Positions 14,727 to 30,100 of a DNA stretch of 64,000 bases are shown here, in pieces (position 1 is the stretch's first letter; every line of letters starts with the position of its first letter). A program made the position numbers and the translations under genes. The notes under the pieces are model-generated. The model ran no database searches, was not told the DNA's origin, and saw nothing but the letters and a program-made list of their open reading frames with translations. This DNA is from Mixophyes australis (lineage: Eukaryota; Chordata; Amphibia; Anura; Limnodynastidae), in assembly GCA_036250195.1 (NCBI GenBank), contig JAVHZZ010000072.1, positions 124,001 to 188,000 of the forward strand. The letters run 5' to 3'.

Positions 14727-17700
14727 AATCCTGATTCAATTCAAGATTTGAATCCTGATTCAATTCATGATTAAAGATTCATGATTCAATTCATGATTCA
14801 TGATTTATGATTCATGATTCGATTCATGAATCATGATTCATAATTCAATTCATGATTCATGATTCATGATTCGATTCATGATTCATGATTCAATTCATGA
14901 TTCAATTTATGATTCATGATTCATGATTCATGATTCAATTCATGATTCATGATTCATGATTCAATTCATGATTCAATTCATGATTCATGATTCAATTCAT
15001 GATTCATGATTCAATTCATGATTCATGATTCATGATTCAATTCATGATTCATGATTAAATTTATGATTCATTATTCGATTCATGATTCATGATGCATGAT
15101 TTAATTCATGATTCATGATTCATGATTCATGATTCATGATTCAATTCATGATTCATGATTCAATTCATGATTCATAATTCAGGATTCATGATTTAATTCA
15201 TGATTCATGATTCAATTCATGATTCGAATCCTGATTCAATTCAAGATTTGAATCCTGATTCAATTCATGATTAAAGATTCATGATTCAATTCATGATTCA
15301 TGATTTATGATTCATGATTCGATTCATGATTCATGATTCATGATTCAATTCATGATTCATGATTCATGATTCATGATTCATGATTCATGATTCGATTCAT
15401 GATTCATGATTCATGATTCAATTTATGATTCATGATTCATGATTCAATTCATGATTCATGATTCGTTTCATGATTCTTGATTCATGATTCATGATTCGTT
15501 TCATGATTCTTGATTCATGATTCAATTCATGATTTATGATTCATGATTCATGATTCATGATTCAATTCATGATTCATGATTCATGATTCATGATTCATGA
15601 TTCATGATTCAATTCATAATTCATGATTAATGATTCATGATTCATGATTCATGATTCAATTCATGATTCATGATTCATGATTCAATTCATGATTCAATTC
15701 ATGATTCATGATTCATGATTCAATTCATGATTCATGATTCATGATTTATGATTCGATTCATGATTCATGATTCATGATTCATGATTCAATTCATGATTTA
15801 TGATTCAATTCATGATTCATGATTCATGATTCAATTCATGATTCATGATTCATGATTCAATTCATGATTCATGATTCATGATTCATGATTCATGATTCGA
15901 TTCATGATTCATGATTCATTATTCAATTCATGATTCATGATTCAAGATTCATGATTCATGATTTATGATTCAATTCATGATTCATGATTCATGATTCGAT
16001 TCATGATTCATGATTCATGATTCAATTTATGATTCATGATTCAAGATTCATGATTCATGATTTATGATTCAATTCATGATTCATGATTCAAGATTCATGA
16101 TTCAATTCATGATTCAATTCATGAATCATGATTTGATTCATGATTCTTGATTCATGATTCATGATTCTTGATTCATGATTCATGATTCATGATTCATGAT
16201 TCATGATTCAATTCATAATTCATGATTCATGATTCATGATTCAATTTATGATTCTTGATTCATGATTCATGATTCGATTCATGATTCTAGATTCATGATT
16301 CAATTCATGATTCATGATTAAATTCATGATTCAAGATTCATGATTCGATTCATGATTCATGATTCGATTCATGATTCATGATTCAATTCATGATTCATGA
16401 TTCATGATTCAATTCATGATTCATGATTCATGATTCATGATTCATGATTCAATTCATGATTCAATTCATGATTCATGATTCGATTCATGATTCATGATTC
16501 AATTCATGATTCATAATTCATGATTCAATTCATGATTCAATTCATGATTCATGATTCATGATTCAATTTATGATTCATGATTCATGATTCATGATTCATG
16601 ATTGAATTCATGATTCAATTCATGATTTATGATTGCTGAATTCAATTCATGATTCATGATTTATGATTTATGATTAAATTCATGATTCAATTCATGATTC
16701 ATGATTCAATTCATGATTCATGATTCATGATTCAATTCATGATTCATGATTTGATTCATGAATCATGATTCATGATTCAATTCATGATTCATGAATCATG
16801 ATTCAATTCATGATTCATGATTCAATTCATGATTCAATTTATGATTCATGATTCATGATTCATAATTTAATTCATGATTTAATTTATGATTCATGATTCA
16901 ATTCATGATTCAATTCATGATTCATGATTCATGATTCAATTCATGATTCATGATTCAATTCATGATTCATGATTAAATTATGATTCATGATTTAATTCAT
17001 GATTCATGATTCAATTCATGATTCGAATCCTTATTCAATTCAAGATTTGAATCCTGATTCAATTCATGATTAAAGATTCATGATTCAATTCATGATTCAT
17101 GATTTATGATTCATGATTCGATTCATGATTCATGATTCATGATTCAATTCATGATTCATGATTCATGATTCATGATTCATGATTCATGATTCGATTCATG
17201 ATTCATGATTCATGATTCAATTTATGATTCATGATTCATGATTCAATTTATGATTCATGATTCGTTTCATGATTCTTGATTCATGATTCGTTTCATGATT
17301 CTTGATTCATGATTCAATTCATGATTTATGATTCATGATTCATGATTCATGATTCAATTCATGATTCATGATTCATGATTCATGATTCATGATTCATGAT
17401 TCAATTCATAATTCATGATTAATGATTCATGATTCATGATTCATGATTCAATTCATGATTCATGATTCAATTCATGATTCATGATTCATGATTCATGATT
17501 CATGATTCATGATTCGATTCATGATTCATGATTCATGATTCAATTTATGATTCATGATTCATGATTCAATTTATGATTCATGATTCGTTTCATGATTCTT
17601 GATTCATGATTCGTTTCATGATTCTTGATTCATGATTCAATTCATGATTTATGATTCATGATTCATGATTCATGATTCAATTCATGATTCATGATTCATG

Positions 17701-19100
17701 ATTCATGATTCATGATTCATGATTCAATTCATAATTCATGATTAATGATTCATGATTCATGATTCATGATTCAATTCATGATTCATGATTCATGATTCAA
17801 TTCATGATTCATGATTCATGATTTATGATTCATGATCCATGATTCATGATTCATGATTCAATTCATGATTCATGATTCATGATTCAATTCATGATTCATG
17901 ATTCATGATTTATGATTCGATTCATGATTCATGATTCATGATTCATGATTCAATTCATGATTTATGATTCAATTCATGATTCATGATTCATGATTCAATT
18001 CATGATTCATGATTCATGATTCAATTCATGATTCATGATTCATGATTCATGATTCATGATTCGATTCATGATTCATTATTCAATTCATGATTCATGATTC
18101 AAGATTCATGATTCATGATTTATGATTCAATTCATGATTCATGATTCGATTCATGATTCATGATTCATGATTCAATTTATGATTCATGATTCAAGATTCA
18201 TGATTCATGATTTATGATTCAATTCATGATTCATGATTCAAGATTCATGATTCAATTCATGATTCAATTCATGAATCATGATTTGATTCATGATTCTTGA
18301 TTCATGATTCTTGATTCATGATTCATGATTCATGATTCATGATTCAATTCATAATTCATGATTCATGATTCATGATTCAATTTATGATTCTTGATTCATG
18401 ATTCATGATTCGATTCATGATTCTAGATTCATGATTCAATTCATGATTCATGATTAAATTCATGATTCAAGATTCATGATTTGATTCATGATTCATGATT
18501 CGATTCATGATTCATGATTCAATTCATGATTCATGATTCATGATTCAATTCATGATTCATGATTCATGATTCAATTCATGATTCAATTCATGATTCATGA
18601 TTCGATTCATGATTCATGATTCAATTCATGATTCATAATTCATGATTCAATTCATGATTCAATTCATGATTCATGATTCATGATTCAATTTATGATTCAT
18701 GATTCATGATTCATGATTCATGATTGAATTCATGATTCAATTCATGATTTATGATTGCTGAATTCAATTCATGATTCATGATTTATGATTTATGATTAAA
18801 TTCATGATTCAATTCATGATTCATGATTCAATTCATGATTCATGATTCAATTCATGATTCATGATTCATGATTCAATTCATGATTCATGATTTGATTCAT
18901 GATTCATGAATCATGATTCAATTCATGATTCATGATTCATGATTCAATTCATGATTCAATTTATGATTCATGATTCATGATTCATAATTTAATTCATGAT
19001 TTAATTTATGATTCATGATTCAATTCATGATTCAATTCATGATTCATGATTCATGATTCAATTCATGATTCATGATTCAATTCATGATTCATGATTAAAT
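14727..19100 (+). repeat. 4.3 kb composite unit, copy 2
   Basis: This copy repeats the long-plus-short order of 10.45-14.73 kb. The doublet at 17025 has the private change CCTTATTC in place of CCTGATTC, seen again only at 25354. The short subunit carries an extra 323-base tandem duplication. Landmarks are AAATTATG at 16975 and 19097, CTAG at 16287 and 18423, and GCTGAA at 16635 and 18757. Confidence 0.8.
17191..17840 (+). repeat. 323-base tandem duplication
   Basis: The segment with the paired CGTTTC words (first at 17261) is repeated 323 bases later (17584), followed both times by the same CATAATTC and ATTAATG words. The CTAG to CTAG distance across the copy is 4,632 (13791 to 18423), equal to the 4,309 of the neighbouring comparison plus 323. 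This arithmetic supports a single insertion event in this copy. Confidence 0.88.
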
Positions 19101-19126
19101 TATGATTCATGATTCGATTCATGATT

Positions 19127-22100
19127 CAGGATGCATGATTCAATTCATGATTCATGATTCATAATTCATGATTCATGATTCAATTCATGATTCATGATTC
19201 AATTCATGATTCATGATTCAATTCATGATTCATAATTCATGATTCATGATTCAATTCATGACTCATGATTCAATTCATGATTTGAATCCTGATTCAAATC
19301 ATGATTCGAATCCTGATTCAATTCATGATTCATGATTCAATTCATGATTCATGATTCAGGATTCAATTCATGATTCATGATTCATGATTCATGATTTAAT
19401 TCATAATTCATGATTAATGATTCATGATTCAATTCATGATTTATGATTAATGATTCATGATTCATGATTCAATTCATGATTCATGATTCATGATTCAATT
19501 CATGATACATGATTCATGATTTATGATTCGATTCATTATTCATGATTCATGATTCATGATTCAATTCATGATACATGATTCATGATTTATGATTCGATTC
19601 ATTATTCATGATTCATGATTCGTGATTCAATTCATGATTCATGATTCATGATTCAATTCATGATTCATGATTCATGATTCCTGATTCATGATTCGATTCA
19701 TGATTCATGATTCATGATTCAATTCATGATTCATGATTCAAGATTCATGATTCATGATTCGATTCATGATTCATGATTCAATTCATGATTTATGATATAT
19801 GATTCAATTCATGATTCATGATTCAATTCATGATTCAATTCATGATTCATGATTCGATTCATGATTCTTGATTCATGATTCGATTCATGATTCATGATTC
19901 ATGATTCAATTCATGATTCATTATTCAATTCATGATTCATGAATCATGATTCGATTCATGATTCATGATTCATGATTCATGATTCAATTCATGATTCATG
20001 ATTCATGATTCATGATTCAATTCATGATTCATGATTCATGATTCAATTCATGATTCATGATTCATGATTCAATTCATGATTCATGATTCAATTCATGATT
20101 CAATTCATGATTCATGATTCGATTCATGATTCATGATTCAATTCATGAATTATGATTCAATTTATGATTCATGATTCATGATACAATTCTTGATTCAATT
20201 CATGATTCATGATTGATGAATTCAATTCATGATTCATGATTCATGATTTATGATTCAATTCATGATTCAATTCATGATTCATGGTTCAATTCATGATTCA
20301 TGATTCATGATTCAATTCATGATTCATGATTCGATTCATGAATCATGATTCATGATTTATTTCATGATTCATGATTCATGATTCAATTCATGATTCATGA
20401 TTCATGATTTAATTCATGATTCAATTATGATTCATGATTCATGATTCATAATTTAATTCATGATTCAATTTATGATTCATGATTCAATTCATGATTCAAT
20501 TCATGATTCATGATTCATGATTCAATTCATGATTCATGATTCAATTCATGATTCATGATTAAATTCATGATTCATGATTCGATTCATGATTCATGATGCA
20601 TGATTCAATTCATGATTCATGATTCATGATTCATGATTAAATTCATGATTCATGATTCAATTCATGATTTATAATTCATGATTCATGATTAAATTCATGA
20701 TTCATGATTCAATTCATGATTAAATTCATGATTCATGATTCAATTCATGATTCATGATTCATGATTCAATTCATGATTCATGATTCATGATTCATGATTC
20801 AATTCATGAGTCATGATTCATGATTCATGATTAATGATTCGATTCATGATTCATGATTCATGATTCAATTTATGATTCATGATTCATGATTCAATTCATG
20901 ATTCATGATTCGTTTCATGATTCTTGATTCATGATTTATGATTCGATTCATGATTCATGATTCATGATTCAATTCATGATTCATGATTCATGATTCATGA
21001 TTCAATTCATGATTCATGATTCATGATTCATGATTCATGATTCAATTCATGATTCATGATTCGTTTCATGATTCTTGATTCATGATTCATGATTCGTTTC
21101 ATGATTCTTGATTCATGATTCAATTCATGATTTATGATTCATGATTCATGATTCAATTCATGATTCATGATTCATGATTCATGATTCATGATTCATGATT
21201 TAATTCATAATTCATGATTAATGATTCATGATTCATGATTCATGATTCATGATTCAATTCATGATTCATGATTCATGATTCAATTCATGATTCATGATTT
21301 ATGATTCATGATCCATGATTCATGATTCATGATTCAATTCATGATTCATGATTCATGATTCAATTCATGATTCAATTCATGATTTATGATTCAATTCATG
21401 ATTCATGATTCATGATTCAATTCATGATTCATGATTCATGATTCATGATTCGATTCATGATTCATGATTCATTATTCAATTCATGATTCATGATTCAAGA
21501 TTCATGATTCATGATTTATGATTCAATTCATGATTCATGATTCATGATTCGATTCATGATTCATGATTCATGATTCAATTTATGATTCATGATTCAAGAT
21601 TCATGATTCATGATTTATGATTCAATTCATGATTCATGATTCAAGATTCATGATTCAATTCATGATTCAATTCATGAATCATGATTTGATTCATGATTCT
21701 TGATTCATGATTCATGATTCTTGATTCATGATTCATGATTCATGATTCATGATTCATGATTCAATTCATAATTCATGATTCATGATTCATGATTCAATTT
21801 ATGATTCTTGATTCATGATTCATGATTCGATTCATGATTCTAGATTCATGATTCAATTCATGATTCATGATTCAATTCATGATTCATGATTCATGATTCA
21901 ATTCATGATTCAATTCATGATTCATGATTCGATTCATGATTCATGATTCAATTCATGATTCATAATTCATGATTCAATTCATGATTCAATTCATGATTCA
22001 TGATTCATGATTCAATTTATGATTCATGATTCATGATTCATGATTCATGATTGAATTCATGATTCAATTCATGATTTATGATTGCTGAATTCAATTCATG

Positions 22101-24170
22101 ATTCATGATTTATGATTTATGATTAAATTCATGATTCAATTCATGATTCATGATTCAATTCATGATTCATGATTCAATTCATGATTCATGATTCATGATT
22201 CAATTCATGATTCATGATTTGATTCATGAATCATGATTCATGATTCAATTCATGATTCATGAATCATGATTCAATTCATGATTCATGATTCATGATTCAA
22301 TTCATGATTCAATTTATGATTCATGATTCATGATTCATAATTTAATTCATGATTTAATTTATGATTCATGATTCAATTCATGATTCAATTCATGATTCAT
22401 GATTCATGATTCAATTCATGATTCATGATTCAATTTATGATTCATGATTAAATTATGATTCATGATTCGATTCATGATTCAGGATGCATGATTCAATTCA
22501 TGATTCATGATTCATAATTCATGATTCATGATTCAATTCATGATTCATGATTCAATTCATGATTCATGATTCAATTCATGATTCATAATTCATGATTCAT
22601 GATTCAATTCATGACTCATGATTCAATTCATGATTTGAATCCTGATTCAAATCATGATTCGAATCCTGATTCAATTCATGATTCATGATTCAATTCATGA
22701 TTCATGATTCAGGATTCAATTCATGATTCATGATTCATGATTCATGATTCATGATTTAATTCATAATTCATGATTAATGATTCATGATTCAATTCATGAT
22801 TTATGATTAATGATTCATGATTCATGATTCAATTCATGATTCATGATTCATGATTCAATTCATGATACATGATTCATGATTTATGATTCGATTCATTATT
22901 CATGATTCATGATTCATGATTCAATTCATGATACATGATTCATGATTTATGATTCGATTCATTATTCATGATTCATGATTCGTGATTCAATTCATGATTC
23001 ATGATTCATGATTCAATTCATGATTCATGATTCATGATTCCTGATTCATGATTCGATTCATGATTCATGATTCATGATTCAATTCATGATTCATGATTCA
23101 AGATTCATGATTCATGATTCGATTCATGATTCATGATTCAATTCATGATTTATGATATATGATTCAATTCATGATTCATGATTCAATTCATGATTCAATT
23201 CATGATTCATGATTCGATTCATGATTCTTGATTCATGATTCGATTCATGATTCATGATTCATGATTCAATTCATGATTCATTATTCAATTCATGATTCAT
23301 GATTCATGATTCGATTCATGATTCATGATTCATGATTCATGATTCAATTCATGATTCATGATTCATGATTCATGATTCAATTCATGATTCATGATTCATG
23401 ATTCATGATTCATGATTCAATTCATGATTCATGATTCATGATTCAATTCATGATTCATGATTCAATTCATGATTCAATTCATGATTCATGATTCGATTCA
23501 TGATTCATGATTCAATTCATGAATTATGATTCAATTTATGATTCATGATTCATGATTCAATTCATGATTCAATTCATGATTCATGATTGATGAATTCAAT
23601 TCATGATTCATGATTCATGATTTATGATTCAATTCATGATTCAATTCATGATTCATGATTCAATTCATGATTCATGATTCATGATTCAATTCATGATTCA
23701 TGATTCGATTCATGAATCATGATTCATGATTTATTTCATGATTCATGATTCATGATTCAATTCATGATTCATGATTCATGATTTAATTCATGATTCAATT
23801 TATGATTCATGATTCATGATTCATAATTTAATTCATGATTCAATTTATGATTCATGATTCAATTCATGATTCAATTCATGATTCATGATTCATGATTCAA
23901 TTCATGATTCATGATTCAATTCATGATTCATGATTAAATTCATGATTCATGATTCGATTCATGATTCATGATGCATGATTCAATTCATGATTCATGATTC
24001 ATGATTCATGATTAAATTCATGATTCATGATTCAATTCATGATTTATAATTCATGATTCATGATTAAATTCATGATTCATGATTCAATTCATGATTAAAT
24101 TCATGATTCATGATTCAATTCATGATTCATGATTCATGATTCAATTCATGATTCATGATTCATGATTCAT
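19127..24170 (+). repeat. 3.35 kb internal repeat with GGATGCATG and TGACTCA words
   Basis: The CAGGATGCATG word near 19127 recurs near 22480, and TGACTCA at 19259 recurs at 22612, both offset by about 3,353. The module also holds a GAATCCTG doublet (19284 and 19309) with an AAATC link, two GATACATG blocks, a CGTGATTC word and a GATTGATGAATTC word. The same module appears from 27161, 30484 and, in altered form, from about 59.45 and 62.55 kb. It is absent from 1-19 kb and from 32-59 kb. Confidence 0.82.
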
Positions 24171-27100
24171 GATTCAATTCATGATTCATGATTCATGATT
24201 CAATTCATGATTCATGATTCATGATTCATGATTCATGATTCGATTCATGATTCATGATTCATTATTCAATTCATGATTCATGATTCAAGATTCATGATTC
24301 ATGATTTATGATTCAATTCATGATTCATGATTCATGATTCGATTCATGATTCATGATTCATGATTCAATTTATGATTCATGATTCAAGATTCATGATTCA
24401 TGATTTATGATTCAATTCATGATTCATGATTCAAGATTCATGATTCAATTCATGATTCAATTCATGAATCATGATTTGATTCATGATTCTTGATTCATGA
24501 TTCATGATTCTTGATTCATGATTCATGATTCATGATTCATGATTCATGATTCAATTCATAATTCATGATTCATGATTCATGATTCAATTTATGATTCTTG
24601 ATTCATGATTCATGATTCGATTCATGATTCTAGATTCATGATTCAATTCATGATTCATGATTAAATTCATGATTCAAGATTCATGATTCGATTCATGATT
24701 CATGATTCGATTCATGATTCATGATTCAATTCATGATTCATGATTCATGATTCAATTCATGATTCATGATTCATGATTCAATTCATGATTCAATTCATGA
24801 TTCATGATTCGATTCATGATTCATGATTCAATTCATGATTCATAATTCATGATTCAATTCATGATTCAATTCATGATTCATGATTCATGATTCAATTTAT
24901 GATTCATGATTCATGATTCATGATTGAATTCATGATTCAATTCATGATTTATGATTGCTGAATTCAATTCATGATTCATGATTTATGATTTATGATTAAA
25001 TTCATGATTCAATTCATGATTCATGATTCAATTCATGATTCATGATTCATGATTCAATTCATGATTCATGATTTGATTCATGAATCATGATTCATGATTC
25101 AATTCATGATTCATGAATCATGATTCAATTCATGATTCATGATTCATGATTCAATTCATGATTCAATTTATGATTCATGATTCATGATTCATAATTTAAT
25201 TCATGATTTAATTTATGATTCATGATTCAATTCATGATTCAATTCATGATTCATGATTCATGATTCAATTCATGATTCATGATTCAATTCATGATTCATG
25301 ATTAAATTATGATTCATGATTTAATTCATGATTCATGATTCAATTCATGATTCGAATCCTTATTCAATTCAAGATTTGAATCCTGATTCAATTCATGATT
25401 AAAGATTCATGATTCAATTCATGATTCATGATTTATGATTCATGATTCGATTCATGATTCATGATTCATGATTCAATTCATGATTCATGATTCATGATTC
25501 ATGATTCATGATTCATGATTCGATTCATGATTCATGATTCATGATTCAATTTATGATTCATGATTCATGATTCAATTTATGATTCATGATTCGTTTCATG
25601 ATTCTTGATTCATGATTCATGATTCGTTTCATGATTCTTGATTCATGATTCAATTCATGATTTATGATTCATGATTCATGATTCATGATTCAATTCATGA
25701 TTCATGATTCATGATTCATGATTCATGATTCATGATTCAATTCATAATTCATGATTAATGATTCATGATTCATGATTCATGATTCATGATTCATGATTCA
25801 ATTCATGATTCATGATTCATGATTCAATTCATGATTCATGATTCATGATTTATGATTCATGATCCATGATTCATGATTCATGATTCAATTCATGATTCAT
25901 GATTCATGATTCAATTCATGATTCATGATTCATGATTTATGATTCGATTCATGATTCATGATTCATGATTCATGATTCAATTCATGATTTATGATTCAAT
26001 TCATGATTCATGATTCATGATTCAATTCATGATTCATGATTCATGATTCAATTCATGATTCATGATTCATGATTCATGATTCATGATTCGATTCATGATT
26101 CATTATTCAATTCATGATTCATGATTCAAGATTCATGATTCATGATTTATGATTCAATTCATGATTCATGATTCGATTCATGATTCATGATTCATGATTC
26201 AATTTATGATTCATGATTCAAGATTCATGATTCATGATTTATGATTCAATTCATGATTCATGATTCAAGATTCATGATTCAATTCATGATTCAATTCATG
26301 AATCATGATTTGATTCATGATTCTTGATTCATGATTCATGATTCTTGATTCATGATTCATGATTCATGATTCATGATTCAATTCATAATTCATGATTCAT
26401 GATTCATGATTCAATTTATGATTCTTGATTCATGATTCATGATTCGATTCATGATTCTAGATTCATGATTCAATTCATGATTCATGATTAAATTCATGAT
26501 TCAAGATTCATGATTTGATTCATGATTCATGATTCGATTCATGATTCATGATTCAATTCATGATTCATGATTCATGATTCAATTCATGATTCATGATTCA
26601 TGATTCAATTCATGATTCAATTCATGATTCATGATTCGATTCATGATTCATGATTCAATTCATGATTCATAATTCATGATTCAATTCATGATTCAATTCA
26701 TGATTCATGATTCATGATTCAATTTATGATTCATGATTCATGATTCATGATTCATGATTGAATTCATGATTCAATTCATGATTTATGATTGCTGAATTCA
26801 ATTCATGATTCATGATTTATGATTTATGATTAAATTCATGATTCAATTCATGATTCATGATTCAATTCATGATTCATGATTCAATTCATGATTCATGATT
26901 CATGATTCAATTCATGATTCATGATTTGATTCATGATTCATGAATCAAGATTCAATTCATGATTCATGATTCATGATTCAATTCATGATTCAATTTATGA
27001 TTCATGATTCATGATTCATAATTTAATTCATGATTTAATTTATGATTCATGATTCAATTCATGATTCAATTCATGATTCATGATTCATGATTCAATTCAT

Positions 27101-30100
27101 GATTCATGATTCAATTCATGATTCATGATTAAATTATGATTCATGATTCGATTCATGATTCAGGATGCATGATTCAATTCATGATTCATGATTCATAATT
27201 CATGATTCATGATTCAATTCATGATTCATGATTCAATTCATGATTCATGATTCAATTCATGATTCATAATTCATGATTCATGATTCAATTCATGACTCAT
27301 GATTCAATTCATGATTTGAATCCTGATTCAAATCATGATTCGAATCCTGATTCAATTCATGATTCATGATTCAATTCATGATTCATGATTCAGGATTCAA
27401 TTCATGATTCATGATTCATGATTCATGATTTAATTCATAATTCATGATTAATGATTCATGATTCAATTCATGATTTATGATTAATGATTCATGATTCATG
27501 ATTCAATTCATGATTCATGATTCATGATTCAATTCATGATACATGATTCATGATTTATGATTCGATTCATTATTCATGATTCATGATTCATGATTCAATT
27601 CATGATACATGATTCATGATTTATGATTCGATTCATTATTCATGATTCATGATTCGTGATTCAATTCATGATTCATGATTCATGATTCAATTCATGATTC
27701 ATGATTCATGATTCCTGATTCATGATTCGATTCATGATTCATGATTCATGATTCAATTCATGATTCATGATTCAAGATTCATGATTCATGATTCGATTCA
27801 TGATTCATGATTCAATTCATGATTTATGATATATGATTCAATTCATGATTCATGATTCAATTCATGATTCAATTCATGATTCATGATTCGATTCATGATT
27901 CTTGATTCATGATTCGATTCATGATTCATGATTCATGATTCAATTCATGATTCATTATTCAATTCATGATTCATGAATCATGATTCGATTCATGATTCAT
28001 GATTCATGATTCATGATTCAATTCATGATTCATGATTCATGATTCATGATTCAATTCATGATTCATGATTCATGATTCAATTCATGATTCATGATTCAAT
28101 TCATGATTCAATTCATGATTCATGATTCGATTCATGATTCATGATTCAATTCATGAATTATGATTCAATTTATGATTCATGATTCATGATACAATTCTTG
28201 ATTCAATTCATGATTCATGATTGATGAATTCAATTCATGATTCATGATTCATGATTTATGATTCAATTCATGATTCAATTCATGATTCATGGTTCAATTC
28301 ATGATTCATGATTCATGATTCAATTCATGATTCATGATTCATGATTCAATTCATGATTCATGATTCATGATTTAATTCATGATTCAATTTATGATTCATG
28401 ATTCATGATTCATAATTTAATTCATGATTCAATTTATGATTCATGATTCAATTCATGATTCAATTCATGATTCATGATTCATGATTCAATTCATGATTCA
28501 TGATTCAATTCATGATTCATGATTAAATTCATGATTCATGATTCGATTCATGATTCATGATGCATGATTCAATTCATGATTCATGATTCATGATTCATGA
28601 TTAAATTCATGATTCATGATTCAATTCATGATTTATAATTCATGATTCATGATTAAATTCATGATTCATGATTCAATTCATGATTAAATTCATGATTCAT
28701 GATTCAATTCATGATTCATGATTCATGATTCAATTCATGATTCATGATTCATGATTCAATTCATGAGTCATGATTCATGATTCATGATTAATGATTCGAT
28801 TCATGATTCATGATTCATGATTCAATTTATGATTCATGATTCATGATTCAATTCATGATTCATGATTCGTTTCATGATTCTTGATTCATGATTTATGATT
28901 CGATTCATGATTCATGATTCATGATTCAATTCATGATTCATGATTCAATTCATGATTCATGATTCATGATTCATGATTCATGATTCAATTCATGATTCAT
29001 GATTCGTTTCATGATTCTTGATTCATGATTCATGATTCGTTTCATGATTCTTGATTCATGATTCAATTCATGATTTATGATTCATGATTCATGATTCAAT
29101 TCATGATTCATGATTCATGATTCATGATTCATGATTCATGATTTAATTCATAATTCATGATTAATGATTCATGATTCATGATTCATGATTCATGATTCAA
29201 TTCATGATTCATGATTCATGATTCAATTCATGATTCATGATTCATGATTTATGATTCATGATCCATGATTCATGATTCATGATTCAATTCATGATTCATG
29301 ATTCATGATTCAATTCATGATTCATGATTCATGATTTATGATTCGATTCATGATTCATGATTCATGATTCATGATTCAATTCATGATTTATGATTCAATT
29401 CATGATTCATGATTCATGATTCAATTCATGATTCATGATTCATGATTCATGATTCGATTCATGATTCATGATTCATTATTCAATTCATGATTCATGATTC
29501 AAGATTCATGATTCATGATTTATGATTCAATTCATGATTCATGATTCATGATTCGATTCATGATTCATGATTCATGATTCAATTTATGATTCATGATTCA
29601 AGATTCATGATTCATGATTTATGATTCAATTCATGATTCATGATTCAAGATTCATGATTCAATTCATGATTCAATTCATGAATCATGATTTGATTCATGA
29701 TTCTTGATTCATGATTCATGATTCTTGATTCATGATTCATGATTCATGATTCATGATTCATGATTCAATTCATAATTCATGATTCATGATTCATGATTCA
29801 ATTTATGATTCTTGATTCATGATTCATGATTCGATTCATGATTCTAGATTCATGATTCAATTCATGATTCATGATTCAATTCATGATTCATGATTCATGA
29901 TTCAATTCATGATTCAATTCATGATTCATGATTCGATTCATGATTCATGATTCAATTCATGATTCATAATTCATGATTCAATTCATGATTCAATTCATGA
30001 TTCATGATTCATGATTCAATTTATGATTCATGATTCATGATTCATGATTCATGATTGAATTCATGATTCAATTCATGATTTATGATTGCTGAATTCAATT

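Larger units (their letters stand above)
15830..24170 (+). repeat. 8.3 kb composite unit, copy 1
   Basis: Matching landmarks lie 8.0-8.34 kb apart: CATTATTC 15917 and 24260 (8,343), CTAG 16287 and 24630 (8,343), GCTGAA 16635 and 24957 (8,322), the private CCTTATTC doublet 17025 and 25354 (8,329), GCTGAA 18757 and 26791 (8,034), and TGACTCA 19259 and 27293 (8,034). The drop from 8.33 to 8.03 kb falls where copy 1 has its 323-base duplication. Inside the unit, 19.1-20.8 kb recurs at 22.5-24.17 kb. Confidence 0.85.
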
